The translations under genes and the position numbers were made by a program. A stretch of DNA of 64,000 bases from Shewanella insulae. Its GTDB lineage: Bacteria; Pseudomonadota; Gammaproteobacteria; Enterobacterales; Shewanellaceae. Within the stretch, counting starts at the first letter, position 1, and each line of letters begins with the position of its first letter. Positions 1 through 10,687 of the stretch are shown in pieces. Under the pieces are notes generated by a model. It had not been told where the DNA came from. It made no database searches and saw only the letters and a program-made list of their open reading frames with translations. The stretch is taken from NCBI RefSeq assembly GCF_009831655.1, contig NZ_WRPA01000007.1, positions 62,001 through 126,000 of the forward strand, read 5' to 3'.

Positions 1-2534
1 CCTTCTGGTACCACCATCATCTCAAGTTCTCTCGCCGCCGCGATCACCTGCTGACGCTGATTGCGCCTTGGCTGGTTATAGCTCTTCACGCTGAAGGCGC
101 CAACCTTCTTGAGGCGCTCCAGATGGAACTTGGCGTCGTCTACCGAGTCGATGTGCGAGGTATAGCCGGGTAAGTTAGCGCCATAGAGAATAGTGCCGGT
201 TGAGAAGATTCTCGGCCCGACGATATTACCCGCCTTCTGCTGCTCAGAGGCGGCGAAGATCTCAGTAGTGTCGTTAGAGGGGTCGTGAATGCTGGTCACA
301 CCCAATGCCAGGTTGGCATACAGCTCCCAGTTTTGCTGAGGAATGATCTCATTCTCTCCTTGAGCACCATGGGCGTGGGCGTCGAACAGGCCGGGCATGA
401 TGCTCTTGCCCTTGATGTCGATAACCTGGGTGCCATTAGGCACCTGAGTGTTGGCGTCGCCGACCTTGATGATCTTGTTGTTCTCGATGATCACCACGCC
501 GTTTTCGATCACCTTGTCATCCTCCATGGTGATCACGCGTCCACCGACGAAGGCTATGGTTCCACGTGGAACATCGGCCTTCTTCTCGAAGCCAATCTGA
601 GTGATCTTGGGTTCGATAGTCGGCGCTTTTTCGTCGGCCTGATAGTCGGTGTCGACATCCATCTGGTACAACTCCGGGCCAAGTGTCCAGTAGAGTTGCG
701 AGCTGTCGCCGTTCCAACTGATGCTTTCACCGGCGCGAACGCTGAGCTGAGTGACAGGTAGGTTATCGGCCTTAGGACCTATCTCTATGGTCTCGCCATG
801 CTTGGCAAATGGGGTGACCCATACCTTGAAACGCTCGGCAAAGGCTAGCTGCTCGCCGTCTGGAGAGACCCTGAATTCGGTGGCATGCTTGCTGGTGTAG
901 TGCACTCGCTTCTGGAAACCATGTAGGTTGATCGAGGCTAGCTGAGGTGTCTCTCCATGATCCATGAAGAAGACGCGATCACTGTCGGCACCAAACTGGG
1001 GTTGAAAGCCATCGGGTGTGATCTTGCGGTTCTCTTTGCCCTTGATGTCGACGACATAGAGGCCGGGTTCCTGTGACCAGGTGCGCGGCGTGATATAACC
1101 GCCCTTAATCTTACGGTAAACCACGAGATCGCCATAGGGAGAGAAGGTGGGTTCAACATACTTGCCTGGCTCTTGGGTCAGTGTCTTGCTGCGACCGCCA
1201 CGAGCATTAATGATACGGACGCTACCTTGCTTGTCGTCGTCCCAAGTGGTGAAGACTATCTTCTTACCGTCACGAGACCATTGAGGATAGAGCTCTCTTA
1301 CCTCATTGTCTAAATTGGTCAGGCGGCTAATCTTGCCTTCAGGAAGACGCTTGATCCAAAGCTTACCCAGAGCCTCATAAACCACCTTATCACCGTCCGG
1401 TGATACCTGCGCCATGCGCAGCATCTTCACGTCGAAGCTGTCTTGATCGATATTCTGCTTGAAGCGCACCGAGGGTTGCACCGCGAGCTCAGTTTTCACC
1501 TTGAAGGGGATCTCTTTAACCGACTTGCTCTCCACGTCCAGGCGGTTGATCTTACCACCGGCCCAGAAGACCAGTTCTTCATTATCTGCCGTCCAGCTCA
1601 TGCTTGGATAGACGCCGTGGATGGCCCAGGTTTCCTGCATGTCACGATCTAGCTTGTCATAGAGCCTGGTCTGTTTGCCCGACTTAAGATCCAACAAATA
1701 AAGCGTCGACTGGAAACCATCACGCTTGATGTAGGCGAGTTTAGTGCCGTCTGGGCTAGGGGTTGGGCGAATCGCGCCGCCTGTACCTTCAATCAGTACC
1801 TCTATGTCGCCAGTCTGGGTGTCATAGCGTTTGATCTTGTAGATGCCTTTAACCGAATCCTTGGAGTAGTGGAAGGTCTTACCCGGGGTGGCATCCTGAC
1901 TGAAATAGACATAGCGACCATCGGGCGAATAGGCGGGTTCGCCCAGGTCTTTCTGTTCGTTCGGGCGCTCGGTTAACTTAACCCCGGTACCGCCGGCAAC
2001 GTGATAGAGCCAGACTTCGCCGGCACCCAGGCTGCGACTACCGGTAAAGTGTTTACGGCCGATGAGGTATTGAGAATCCGGGCTCCATGCTGGGCTGTTG
2101 AGCAGGCGAAAGGTTTCCTTGGTGACCGGGCGGGGATCTGTGCCGTCGGCATTCATCACCCAAATATTGTCGCCGCCATCTTCATCCGAGGTGAAGGCGA
2201 TGTGCTTACCATCCGGACTATAGACGGGTTGCATCTGCCAGGCGATGCCTTGAGCCAGTGGCTTGGCTTCGCCGCCTTCGATAGGCATCTGATAGATGTC
2301 ACCCAGCAGGTCAAATACGATATGTTTACCGTCTGGGCTGACACTGACGTTCATCCAGGTGCCTTCGGTGACATCTATCTTAACCTGTTCCAGCGGAGCC
2401 TTGGTTGGGGCATTCACCTGCCAGGCTGAGTCGGTATCTTTGTCCGCCGCCAAGCTGGGCAGGGAAAGGCTGAGGGCGATCGCCGCGCAGAGGGGCGTTA
2501 ATTTTTGTTTTAGCATAGGAGTTCCCAGTTTCAT
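1..2534 (-). CDS. Secreted TolB-like beta-propeller / amidohydrolase fusion (5' part, C-terminus outside window)
   Basis: About 844 residues are visible before the reading frame leaves the left edge. A signal peptide (hydrophobic stretch then SLPSLAAD) is followed by many PD40/WD40-like propeller repeats (SPDGKHIVF, SPDGKHIAF, SPDSQYLIG, SPDGRYVYF and others) over residues 40-640. An amidohydrolase domain then begins (GRVITMEDDKVIENG) with the metal-binding motif DAHAHG. The family is predicted to hydrolyse amide or cyclic amide bonds in the periplasm; the substrate is unknown. The first ATG was chosen because AAGGA lies 6 bases upstream; an internal ATG 18 bases later lacks a ribosome site. 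A parS-like palindrome lies inside this gene at 558-573. The remaining metal ligands are beyond the window, so activity cannot be judged. Confidence 0.9.
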   Translation of the reverse strand, partial: MKLGTPMLKQKLTPLCAAIALSLSLPSLAADKDTDSAWQVNAPTKAPLEQVKIDVTEGTWMNVSVSPDGKHIVFDLLGDIYQMPIEGGEAKPLAQGIAWQMQPVYSPDGKHIAFTSDEDGGDNIWVMNADGTDPRPVTKETFRLLNSPAWSPDSQYLIGRKHFTGSRSLGAGEVWLYHVAGGTGVKLTERPNEQKDLGEPAYSPDGRYVYFSQDATPGKTFHYSKDSVKGIYKIKRYDTQTGDIEVLIEGTGGAIRPTPSPDGTKLAYIKRDGFQSTLYLLDLKSGKQTRLYDKLDRDMQETWAIHGVYPSMSWTADNEELVFWAGGKINRLDVESKSVKEIPFKVKTELAVQPSVRFKQNIDQDSFDVKMLRMAQVSPDGDKVVYEALGKLWIKRLPEGKISRLTNLDNEVRELYPQWSRDGKKIVFTTWDDDKQGSVRIINARGGRSKTLTQEPGKYVEPTFSPYGDLVVYRKIKGGYITPRTWSQEPGLYVVDIKGKENRKITPDGFQPQFGADSDRVFFMDHGETPQLASINLHGFQKRVHYTSKHATEFRVSPDGEQLAFAERFKVWVTPFAKHGETIEIGPKADNLPVTQLSVRAGESISWNGDSSQLYWTLGPELYQMDVDTDYQADEKAPTIEPKITQIGFEKKADVPRGTIAFVGGRVITMEDDKVIENGVVIIENNKIIKVGDANTQVPNGTQVIDIKGKSIMPGLFDAHAHGAQGENEIIPQQNWELYANLALGVTSIHDPSNDTTEIFAASEQQKAGNIVGPRIFSTGTILYGANLPGYTSHIDSVDDAKFHLERLKKVGAFSVKSYNQPRRNQRQQVIAAARELEMMVVPE
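558..573. other. parS-like centromere site (variant, inside a coding region)
   Basis: The sequence is GGTTCCACGTGGAACA, a palindrome matching the TTCCACGTGGAA version of the ParB-binding site at all but the first of 16 bases. ParB (Spo0J) loads at such sites near the origin and helps segregate the chromosome. It sits within the propeller/amidohydrolase gene, which is common for parS. The sequence identity is direct; ParB binding is inferred. Confidence 0.65.
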
Positions 2535-2592
2535 TATTATCCTTGGTTGGGCGCCTTAGTGTGGCTACATAGAGGGTGTTGTATACAATCTA

Positions 2593-2614
2593 GTTATCGC
2601 ATAAATTCGATAAC
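2593..2614. promoter_or_regulatory. Inverted repeat upstream of the amidohydrolase gene
   Basis: Arms GTTATCG and CGATAAC are perfectly complementary and separated by 8 bases. They lie 59-80 bases upstream of the start of the minus-strand propeller/amidohydrolase gene, a usual place for an operator. No regulator is recognised. The rest of the 2535-2811 gap shows one further hairpin (2773-2789, arms GCAGCC/GGCTGC) without a T-run. Confidence 0.35.
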
Positions 2615-2811
2615 AGTAAAACCTAATTTCTGTGACATTTGGTGAATGATGAGCATAGCCTGGACGGCTTAAATTGGGCTTAAGTCAGATAAGCTGAAAG
2701 CCTTGTTAGATATCACAAGGGCAGGACCCGAGTTGTAATTTGCGCTGCGTAAGCGTCAGGAGTCTAAGATTGGCAGCCTGGTTGGCTGCGATCGGGGGAG
2801 AATAAACTTAG

Positions 2812-3252
2812 CTATTCGACCAAGTGTACGCTATCGCCGATACTGATCTCTGCATCGTTGAGTACCCGGCAGGTGACTCCGCCGCGCCAGTCTGGTTGCA
2901 GAGCCGCCTCGAGCCCCGCATAGGCCATTTCCATCTTCTTACAGGGATCGGTTTCGCCTGTGATCTCCAGTTGTAAGGCGCCTATTTGAATCACCTTGCC
3001 AAGGTCTTGTTCGCTGAAGCTGATGCCATCTATGAGAAGGTTGGCTCTGCGGGTTGTCCAGGGGAGTTCAGTATCGAGTGTCTGGCAGGCATCTTGCCAT
3101 TGCTGCGCCGACAGTAGGGTGACCTGACGTTTACCTGGCTTTCCAAATACATCTTGTGCAACCCCTGTGCTGGTGGTGACGAGTGCCGCCGAGGTTTCCA
3201 GCATGGATCCACCTTTGACTACCTTGTAGCTAATGCCTTGTAAACTTGCCAT
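2812..3252 (-). CDS. MOSC domain protein
   Basis: A 146-residue stand-alone MOSC domain. The family is related to the C-terminal domain of Moco sulfurase, and some members (YiiM, YcbX) take part in molybdenum-dependent reduction of N-hydroxylated compounds. Diagnostic features are TRRANLLIDGISF, followed by QLEITGETDPCKKM with the conserved Cys that in the family binds sulfur or molybdenum, and the closing GDSVHLVE. The ATG was chosen because AAGGA lies 9 bases upstream; an upstream TTG in the same frame overlaps that site. It is transcribed towards the amidohydrolase gene. Molybdenum genes are abundant about 40 kb away, but there is no direct link to them here. Confidence 0.85.
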   Translation of the reverse strand: MASLQGISYKVVKGGSMLETSAALVTTSTGVAQDVFGKPGKRQVTLLSAQQWQDACQTLDTELPWTTRRANLLIDGISFSEQDLGKVIQIGALQLEITGETDPCKKMEMAYAGLEAALQPDWRGGVTCRVLNDAEISIGDSVHLVE

Positions 3253-3420
3253 TTCTATCAATCCTTTTGAATGCCGAATCTCAGTGTAAACCTTGACTCA
3301 AACCGCTGGCAAGGGGAATCGGCTATGTGCCGGGTAAGCTTTTTAGGCGAGGGAAGTGCGCTTGCGGATTAAGGCAGCAGGGAAAGACTTGCTCTCTTAA
3401 TCGTTAGAACTCTAGTTTGA

Positions 3421-3666
3421 TTAGAGCCCTTTCTTGATTAGATATTGGAAAGGCATGGACTCTGTCTGGCTGGCGATTAGGGTGTGATCCATAAATTCGC
3501 AGAAGCTGGGAATATCGCGTGTGGTCGCCGGATCGTCGGCGATGATCAGCAGGGTCTCTCCCTCGTTCATTTTGCGCACTGACTTTCTCACCATCATCAC
3601 AGGCTCGGGACAACGTAGCCCTAGGGCGTCGAGTTGGTGTTGTGCTTGTGCAAAAGGGTCGCTCAT
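3421..3666 (-). CDS. tusA: Sulfur carrier protein TusA
   Basis: An 81-residue SirA/TusA-fold protein. In the family TusA accepts persulfide sulfur from IscS and passes it down the Tus relay for tRNA 2-thiouridine, and also towards molybdenum cofactor synthesis. The signature [14 protein letters not shown] places the active cysteine at residue 19, as in E. coli, and the C-terminal half (CEFMDHTLI... FQYLIKKG) fits the family. Length matches the usual 81 residues. AAGG lies upstream of the ATG. It is single, with a parS-like site in the gap on its 5' side. Confidence 0.95.
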   Translation of the reverse strand: MSDPFAQAQHQLDALGLRCPEPVMMVRKSVRKMNEGETLLIIADDPATTRDIPSFCEFMDHTLIASQTESMPFQYLIKKGL

Positions 3667-3776
3667 ATCGTAAACCTTAATTGAAGTGAGACCGGATAAA
3701 ATTGAGGGAGCTAATATTACTCTAGCCGGGCATTTAAGCCAAGTCGTGCCCCGTGGATTTGTGATCCTCTAAAGGG

Positions 3777-3792
3777 CGTTTCACGTGAAACA
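3777..3792. other. parS site (one mismatch)
   Basis: CGTTTCACGTGAAACA differs from the 16-base ParB site only at the first base and is otherwise a perfect palindrome. It lies in the short gap between tusA and ybaK. A ParB-loading role is inferred from sequence identity to the well-known consensus. Confidence 0.85.
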
Positions 3793-3799
3793 CTCTGGA

Positions 3800-4264
3800 T
3801 TATACCAGAGAGACGAAACGCGCCTGGGTAACTTCTTTAAGATCCGTGGGCATGAGTTCTATATCCAGGCCGCGGCGTCCGCCACTGACATAGATTTGCG
3901 GCAAAGGCTCGGCACTCTCATCGATAAAGGTCGCCAGGCGTTTCTTCTGCCCAATAGGGCTAACGCCGCCGAGTACATATCCCGTGCTGCGCTGCACCTT
4001 TTCAGGTGCGGCCATGGCGGCTTTCTTGGCTTTTGCCGCCTTCGCCAGTTGCTTCAGGTTGAGCTTCTTGTCTACCGGGATGATGGCGACTACCAGATTG
4101 CCATTATCGAGTTCGGCGACCAGGGTCTTAAATACCCACTCCGTCGGGAGTTGGAGTTTTGCCGCCGCCTCCAGGCCATAGGCACCGGCATTGGCGTCGT
4201 GTTGATATTCATGGAGACGGTAGGGGATCTTGGCCTTATCGAGCATCTTAGTTGCGGGTGTCAT
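3800..4264 (-). CDS. ybaK: Cys-tRNA(Pro)/Cys-tRNA(Cys) deacylase YbaK
   Basis: A 154-residue member of the YbaK/EbsC family, which hydrolyses Cys wrongly attached to tRNA(Pro) by prolyl-tRNA synthetase (trans-editing in the cytoplasm). The conserved lysine is at residue 46 in EWVFKTLVAE, and the GGVSPIGQKK and VSGGRRGLDIELMP motifs of the fold are present. Length is normal for the family. The start overlaps the 3' end of the upstream GNAT gene by 17 bases, so the two are probably cotranscribed and translationally coupled. GAGAGAG precedes the ATG. Confidence 0.93.
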   Translation of the reverse strand: MTPATKMLDKAKIPYRLHEYQHDANAGAYGLEAAAKLQLPTEWVFKTLVAELDNGNLVVAIIPVDKKLNLKQLAKAAKAKKAAMAAPEKVQRSTGYVLGGVSPIGQKKRLATFIDESAEPLPQIYVSGGRRGLDIELMPTDLKEVTQARFVSLV

Positions 4265-4736
4265 GACTCTCTCTTTCTAGGGATTTACGCATCACGCTGA
4301 CCGTTAGGTCTGAGTAGGGAAGTGTAGCGACAAGCCGCCAGCCTAGGCTGTGATAGAGGCCGAGGTTTTTGGCTTCCGTTTGCAGATAGAGGCTGTCTGC
4401 GTTAAAGGCTAAGGCATATTCTTCGGCAACCGCGATTAACCCTTTGGCTATGCCTTGCCCTCGATGAGATGGGCTTACATAGATGCCGCCGAGCCAGACG
4501 CTATCGGCAGGGTATTGAGGGTTTTCCTGATACCTGAGCTGGATGGCGCCTACGGGAAGGCCGTTCACTAAGGTGAGCCAGAGTTGCGGGATCCCCGAAA
4601 GTTGTAGATATTGGTTTAGCGTATGAGTCAATTCGGCCTGAGTGCGATTGGCACCTAAGTGTCCCCACTCCTCGTGATACCAGGCAGCGACTTGCGCTAT
4701 GGCCTCTGGCTTGTCTAATAACCGAATGATCTCCAT
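4248..4736 (-). CDS. GNAT family N-acetyltransferase
   Basis: A 162-residue single-domain GNAT protein. The acetyl-CoA binding motif A is clear (VWLGGIYVSPSHRGQGIAKG), with beta strands before it and a C-terminal LYHSLGWR motif typical of the fold. Such enzymes transfer an acetyl group from acetyl-CoA to an amine; the acceptor cannot be predicted here. It is the first gene of a two-gene unit with ybaK (17-base overlap). GAGGC lies just upstream of the ATG. Confidence 0.85.
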   Translation of the reverse strand: MEIIRLLDKPEAIAQVAAWYHEEWGHLGANRTQAELTHTLNQYLQLSGIPQLWLTLVNGLPVGAIQLRYQENPQYPADSVWLGGIYVSPSHRGQGIAKGLIAVAEEYALAFNADSLYLQTEAKNLGLYHSLGWRLVATLPYSDLTVSVMRKSLERESHDTRN

Positions 4737-4871
4737 ATGCCTCTATCTGAGCAGATACTCATGTTGACGATATTACAGCAGTGGTTGTGAAGATAAAGCC
4801 AGAAAGTGTCTTAATCGCGTTAGGCAGAAAAGCTTTGGTGAGGGGAGCTTGGTCCTAGGTCTTAGCCTCGG

Positions 4872-4887
4872 TGTTTCACGTGAAACA
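4872..4887. other. Perfect parS centromere site
   Basis: TGTTTCACGTGAAACA is an exact 16-base match to the canonical ParB/Spo0J binding site and a perfect palindrome. It directly abuts the T-run side of the fadA terminator, in the gap between fadA and the GNAT gene. Together with the sites at 558 and 3777 it forms a cluster spanning about 4.3 kb, as usually found close to the replication origin. Confidence 0.93.
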
Positions 4888-4918
4888 AAAAAAGGAGCGA
4901 CTAGGTCACTCCTTTTCT
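4887..4918 (-). terminator. Rho-independent terminator of fadBA
   Basis: Read on the minus strand, AAAAGGAGTGAC and GTCGCTCCTTTT pair as a 12-bp stem (one G-T pair) around a 3-base loop, followed by a run of T. It lies about 25 bases beyond the fadA stop codon. Confidence 0.9.
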
Positions 4919-4941
4919 TAGGCATAACGGTAAGGGACGCG

Positions 4942-6126
<1,185 letters not shown>

Positions 6127-8277
6127 TTAGGCTGGGTAGTAACTGCCGTTGGTGGCAGCCAGTTCACGCATCTTGTCGGTTACCTGATACAGGCCACCCA
6201 GGTGGGCATACTGATCGGCAAGGGCGACAAAGTTAGCGACACCTAAGGTGTCCAGGTAGCGGAACACACCTCCTCTGAATGGAGGGAAACCGAGTCCATA
6301 AACGAGTCCCATATCGGCTTCGGCTGGCGTGGCTATGATGCCTTCTTCCAGACAACGAACCGTCTCGATGATCATAGGGATCATGGTGCGGGCGATGATC
6401 TCGTCGCTGCTGAACTCCTTCTGCTCACCGAAGGCATTGCCCAGTAGTTCATAGCTGAGCGGGTCGACCTCTTTCTTAGGCTTGCCGCGACGATCCACCG
6501 AATATTGGTAGAAGCCTTTGCCATTCTTCTGACCGAAACGCTCGGCCTCGAACATGACGTCGATGGCGTCTTTGCCTTGTTTTGCCATTCTGTCTGGGAA
6601 ACCTTCGGCCATAACGGCCTGAGCGTGATGACCCGTGTCCAGACCGACTACGTCAAGCAGGTAGGCGGGGCCCATTGGCCAACCGAACTGTTTCTCCATT
6701 ACCTTGTCGATGGCAGCAAAGTCGGCGCCATCTTCCAGCAGACCACTAAAGCCGGCGAAGTAGGGGAAGAGTACGCGGTTAACGAAGAAGCCTGGGCAGT
6801 CGTTGACCACGATAGGTGTCTTGCCCATCTTGGCCGCGTAGGCCACGACAGAGGCAATAGTCTCTTCTGAGCTGTGCTCGCCGCGGATCACCTCAACCAG
6901 TGGCATCTTGTGTACCGGGTTGAAGAAGTGCATGCCACAGAAACGCCCAGGCTTCTGCAGACTCTTGGCTAGCAAATTGATTGAGATGGTTGAGGTGTTA
7001 GAGGTGATGATGGCCTCTTCGCCCACGACCTGTTCGACTTCTGCCAGTACGGTCGATTTCACCTTAGGATGTTCCACCACGGCTTCTACGACGACATCGG
7101 CCTGCTTGAGCGCGTTGTAGTCCAGGGTTGATGTGATGTTGTTGAGTACGCCCGCCATCTTGGCCGGCGTCGAGCGACCACGATTGATCTGTGCCGTGAG
7201 CAGCTTAGCTGCCTCGTTGAGGCCAAGATCCAATGCCGCCTGGTTGATATCCTTCATCACGATAGGTGTACCCTTGCTGGCGCTCTGGTAGGCGATACCG
7301 CCACCCATGATGCCTGCGCCCAGTACGGCGGCGGAATTAACCGCTTGTGCCTGCTTGGAGGCCTTCTTGGCCTTGCCCTTAACCAGCTGGTCATTGAGGA
7401 AGATGCCGATAAGCGCCTTGGCCACGTCTGTCTTGGCCAGCTTGACGAAGGCCTGATGTTCTACCTGCAGTGCCTCGGCGCGCTCACTCAAGGCGGCCTT
7501 CTCGATCACGTCGACGGCAGCCATAGGCGCTGGATAATGTTTACCTGCAACCTTGAACACCATGCCCTTGGCGGTGGCGAATGACATCATGGCTTCCAGC
7601 TTAGGCAGGGTGAGCGGCGATAGCTTACGCTGGCGACGGGCTTGCCAGTCTATCTTCTCGCTGATGGCATCTTGCAGCATCTGGAGCGCCGCCGTTTCCA
7701 ATGCCTCGGGGGCTGCCACGGCGTCGATGGCGCCAACCTTGAGGGCGGCTTCTGGGCGTTGATCTTTACCTGTGGTGATCCACTCTAGTGCGTTGTCGGC
7801 ACCTATCACCCGAGGCAGACGAACTGTACCGCCGAAGCCAGGAATGATGCCCAGCTTAGTTTCTGGCAGGCCGATGCGAGCAGTGGTGTCGGCGATACGT
7901 AAGTCGGTGGCTAGGATAGTTTCACAGCCGCCGCCCAGGGCGAAGCCCTTGATGGCCGACAGGGTTGGGAAGGGCAGATCTTCGAGCTTGTTGAACACCT
8001 TGTTGGCGTCTTCCAGCCAGCCCTGTAGCACACTGTCGTCTTGTGCAAAAAGTCCCAGGAATTCTGTGATGTCGGCGCCTACGATAAAGGCATCTTTGCC
8101 CGAGGTGAGCATAAGGCCCTTCACCCCTTGGGTTTGTGCTAGGGCATCGAGTGCGTCGTTAAGGGAGTTGAGAGTCTCTCGATCAAACTTATTGACCGAG
8201 CCCTCGGCGTTAAAACAGAGCCGGGCGATATTATCTTCAAGTAATTCCACTTGAATCGTAGGACTTTGGTAGATCAT
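6127..8277 (-). CDS. fadB: Fatty-acid oxidation complex alpha subunit FadB
   Basis: A 716-residue multifunctional enzyme. Residues 1-190 are an enoyl-CoA hydratase/isomerase domain with catalytic glutamates at E119 (LGGGCET) and E139 (IGLPETK). From about residue 315 there is a 3-hydroxyacyl-CoA dehydrogenase domain with the NAD motif [19 protein letters not shown] and the active-site [13 protein letters not shown]. It forms the cytoplasmic complex with FadA. Transcription probably starts in the divergent gap with pepQ, where a PsrA-like palindrome is seen at 8421-8436. Confidence 0.97.
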   Translation of the reverse strand: MIYQSPTIQVELLEDNIARLCFNAEGSVNKFDRETLNSLNDALDALAQTQGVKGLMLTSGKDAFIVGADITEFLGLFAQDDSVLQGWLEDANKVFNKLEDLPFPTLSAIKGFALGGGCETILATDLRIADTTARIGLPETKLGIIPGFGGTVRLPRVIGADNALEWITTGKDQRPEAALKVGAIDAVAAPEALETAALQMLQDAISEKIDWQARRQRKLSPLTLPKLEAMMSFATAKGMVFKVAGKHYPAPMAAVDVIEKAALSERAEALQVEHQAFVKLAKTDVAKALIGIFLNDQLVKGKAKKASKQAQAVNSAAVLGAGIMGGGIAYQSASKGTPIVMKDINQAALDLGLNEAAKLLTAQINRGRSTPAKMAGVLNNITSTLDYNALKQADVVVEAVVEHPKVKSTVLAEVEQVVGEEAIITSNTSTISINLLAKSLQKPGRFCGMHFFNPVHKMPLVEVIRGEHSSEETIASVVAYAAKMGKTPIVVNDCPGFFVNRVLFPYFAGFSGLLEDGADFAAIDKVMEKQFGWPMGPAYLLDVVGLDTGHHAQAVMAEGFPDRMAKQGKDAIDVMFEAERFGQKNGKGFYQYSVDRRGKPKKEVDPLSYELLGNAFGEQKEFSSDEIIARTMIPMIIETVRCLEEGIIATPAEADMGLVYGLGFPPFRGGVFRYLDTLGVANFVALADQYAHLGGLYQVTDKMRELAATNGSYYPA

Positions 8278-8583
8278 TGCTTGCTTCCTTATTGCTTAAA
8301 GAGCGCCACCCACTATTAGAATCTTTTAGTGTAGGTAAAAATCTCTATCTTACAGCAGGCCATCATTTGACCAGTTGCTGCTCAGTGTGCGTCTAAATCA
8401 GATAAATTTCAACACCCAATTTAAACGACTGTTTAATTTTGTTCGATTAGGGGGATTTTTGCCCTTATGTTAGACTCACTAGATCATAGTCTCTGTGCTA
8501 AAAATAGGGCCTCGGGATTGCGCATTTCATCCAAAAGAATGGGGTGCAGCCAGGGGCCGCAAAAGAATAACAGGAAGCTTATT
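8278..8583. promoter_or_regulatory. Divergent promoter region between fadB and pepQ
   Basis: A 306-base gap holding the promoters of fadBA (minus) and pepQ-yigZ (plus). It is AT-rich in its right half and contains the palindrome at 8421-8436. A long upstream extension of the pepQ frame exists (from 8467) but has no ribosome site and does not match the family. Confidence 0.6.
8421..8436. promoter_or_regulatory. PsrA-like operator
   Basis: TTAAAC-GACT-GTTTAA is a perfect inverted repeat with 6-base arms. It fits the published PsrA pattern AAAC-N4-GTTT. PsrA is a TetR-type fatty-acid-responsive repressor of fad genes in Pseudomonas and is predicted to act in Shewanella. Location in the fadB promoter gap fits the role; binding itself is inferred. 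Confidence 0.6.
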
Positions 8584-9906
8584 ATGGAAAACTTAGCCAC
8601 CCTCTATCCCGCCCATATTGTCGAAATGAACCGGCGCGTCGCCGAGATCACCGCAAGAGAGCAGTTGGCCGGCTTAGTGATTCATTCGGGACAACCCCAT
8701 CGCCAGTTTCTCGATGACCTGGATTACCCGTTTAAGGTCAATCCACACTTCAAGGCCTGGCTTCCGGTTATCGATAATCCCCACTGCTGGCTGATTGTAA
8801 ACGGCCGCGACAAGCCACAACTCATCTTCTATCGTCCGGTGGATTTCTGGCATAAGGTCGCCGAATTGCCCGAGGATTTTTGGACCACAGAGATAGAGAT
8901 TAAGGTGCTAACCAAGGCCGACAAGGTGGCAGATCTGCTGCCGGGCAAGTTGCAGGAGTGGGCCTATATTGGCGAGCACCTGGATGTCGCCGATGTGCTG
9001 GGCTTTGGTAGCCGTAACCCCGAGGCGGTGATGAGCTACCTGCATTATCACAGAGCCAGCAAGACAGCCTATGAGCTGGCCTGCATGCGCCGGGCAAGCG
9101 AGATAGGCGTGCGCGGTCATGTAGCAGCCAAGAGCGCCTTCTATGCGGGGGCCAGCGAGTTTGAGATCCAACAAGCCTACCTAGGCGCTACCGATATGGG
9201 CGAGAATGATGTGCCCTACGGCAACATCATCGCACTGAATCAAAATGCCTCTATCTTGCACTACACGGCGCTGGAGCATGTGTCGCCAAGGCAGCGACTC
9301 TCCTTCCTTATCGATGCCGGTGGTAGCTTTCATGGTTATGCCTCCGATATCACCCGAACCTATGCCTTCGAGAAGAACCTGTTCGGCGACCTGATTGCCG
9401 CCATGGACAAGCTACAGCTTGCTATCATCGACATGATGCGTCCGGGCGTTAAGTATGTGGATCTGCATCTGGCGACGCACGAGAAGCTGGCGCAGCTACT
9501 GTTGGACTTCAAGCTGGTGCAGGGCGATCCTCAAAGTTTGATAGAGCAGGGAATCACCAGCGTCTTCTTCCCCCATGGTCTTGGGCATATGCTGGGCCTA
9601 CAGGTGCATGATATGGGAGGTTTCCTCCACGACGAGCGTGGCACACATATCGCGCCGCCGCAGGCGCATCCCTTCCTGCGCTGCACTCGCACCCTGGCGG
9701 CTAACCAGGTGCTGACCATAGAGCCTGGGCTTTACATCATCGACAGCCTGCTGAACGAGCTGAAACAGGATGGGCGCGCCGATTTGGTCAACTGGCAGAT
9801 GGTGGATAAGGTGCGACCCTTCGGCGGCATTCGTATAGAAGATAACGTGATCGTCCATAGCGATCATAACGAGAACATGACTCGTGATCTGGGTCTGCAC
9901 GGTTAA
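8584..9906 (+). CDS. pepQ: Xaa-Pro dipeptidase PepQ
   Basis: A 440-residue M24 metallopeptidase that splits X-Pro dipeptides in the cytoplasm. The C-terminal pita-bread domain shows the metal ligands in order: [19 protein letters not shown] (two Asp), [16 protein letters not shown] (His), [10 protein letters not shown] (Glu) and [11 protein letters not shown] (Glu). The start at 8584 gives the usual length, with an AGGA site nearby; a longer frame from 8467 adds 39 residues unlike the family. yigZ follows after 14 bases, as in many gamma-proteobacteria. Confidence 0.95.
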   Translation: MENLATLYPAHIVEMNRRVAEITAREQLAGLVIHSGQPHRQFLDDLDYPFKVNPHFKAWLPVIDNPHCWLIVNGRDKPQLIFYRPVDFWHKVAELPEDFWTTEIEIKVLTKADKVADLLPGKLQEWAYIGEHLDVADVLGFGSRNPEAVMSYLHYHRASKTAYELACMRRASEIGVRGHVAAKSAFYAGASEFEIQQAYLGATDMGENDVPYGNIIALNQNASILHYTALEHVSPRQRLSFLIDAGGSFHGYASDITRTYAFEKNLFGDLIAAMDKLQLAIIDMMRPGVKYVDLHLATHEKLAQLLLDFKLVQGDPQSLIEQGITSVFFPHGLGHMLGLQVHDMGGFLHDERGTHIAPPQAHPFLRCTRTLAANQVLTIEPGLYIIDSLLNELKQDGRADLVNWQMVDKVRPFGGIRIEDNVIVHSDHNENMTRDLGLHG

Positions 9907-9920
9907 CAGGTAAGGCGTTT

Positions 9921-10535
9921 TTGAGCGAGAGTTATCCCATTCCGGCTAAGCCGATCACCATAGAAGAAGAGATAAAGCATAGCCGCTTTATCTCTTTTCT
10001 ATTTCACTGCTCATCTGAAGAGTCTCTGAAGTGTGCACTCACTAACATCAAGACCGAGTATCCGGGGGCGAATCACTATTGTTATGCCTTTATCGCCGGT
10101 GCACCGGACAATAATGTGGCCATGGGTAGCAGTGACGATGGGGAGCCGTCCGGCAGTGCAGGGCGTCCCATGCTGGCCAGTTTGCAAGGTGCCGAGATAG
10201 GCGAGATAGGTGCCATCGTGGTGCGCTATTTTGGCGGCTCCAAGTTAGGTGTGGGCGGCCTGGTGCGTGCCTACAGCTCAGGGGTCAAGCAGGGGTTGGT
10301 GCAGCTGGAGACTGAGATAAAACAGATACGTTACCCGGGGTGGCTGGCGTGTGAATATCATCAACTCAAAGATGTGGAGCATTTTCTCGAGCTCTGTGAG
10401 GGGCTGGTTGTCGATAAGGTATTTACCGACAGGGTGAGCCTGAGCTTCGAGATGCCCAAGGCGACACAGAGTCGCTTCAATCAGGAGTTGGCCACCCTGA
10501 GTCAGGGACGCCTCAAGGCGGAGTTTGCCGATTGA
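9921..10535 (+). CDS. yigZ: YigZ/IMPACT family protein
   Basis: A 204-residue protein of the UPF0029/IMPACT family. Its N-terminal domain carries the family signature GEPSGSAGRPMLASLQG and VVRYFGGSKLGVGGLVRAYS; the C-terminal part is the ferredoxin-like DUF1949 domain. In eukaryotes IMPACT regulates GCN2; the bacterial function is not settled. The start codon is TTG, with TAAGG 4 bases upstream; no ATG gives a complete N-terminus. It lies 14 bases after pepQ and is probably cotranscribed with it. Confidence 0.9.
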   Translation: MSESYPIPAKPITIEEEIKHSRFISFLFHCSSEESLKCALTNIKTEYPGANHYCYAFIAGAPDNNVAMGSSDDGEPSGSAGRPMLASLQGAEIGEIGAIVVRYFGGSKLGVGGLVRAYSSGVKQGLVQLETEIKQIRYPGWLACEYHQLKDVEHFLELCEGLVVDKVFTDRVSLSFEMPKATQSRFNQELATLSQGRLKAEFAD

Positions 10536-10687
10536 TTCATAAGCAGACGCGAGAGCGGGCTAACATGTTCGTAAAGGGCTTTTTGCCTTGGGTCTCAAAG
10601 TGCCAATAAATTTTATACAACAGCCGGGATAAACTATGCGAGAATGCGCTTGTGCGTCGTCGCTAACGGAATAATAAAAACGCCCTA

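Noticed and set aside
285..761. Plus-strand open frame of 158 codons
   Set aside because: It lies opposite the well-supported beta-propeller/amidohydrolase gene and has no family features.
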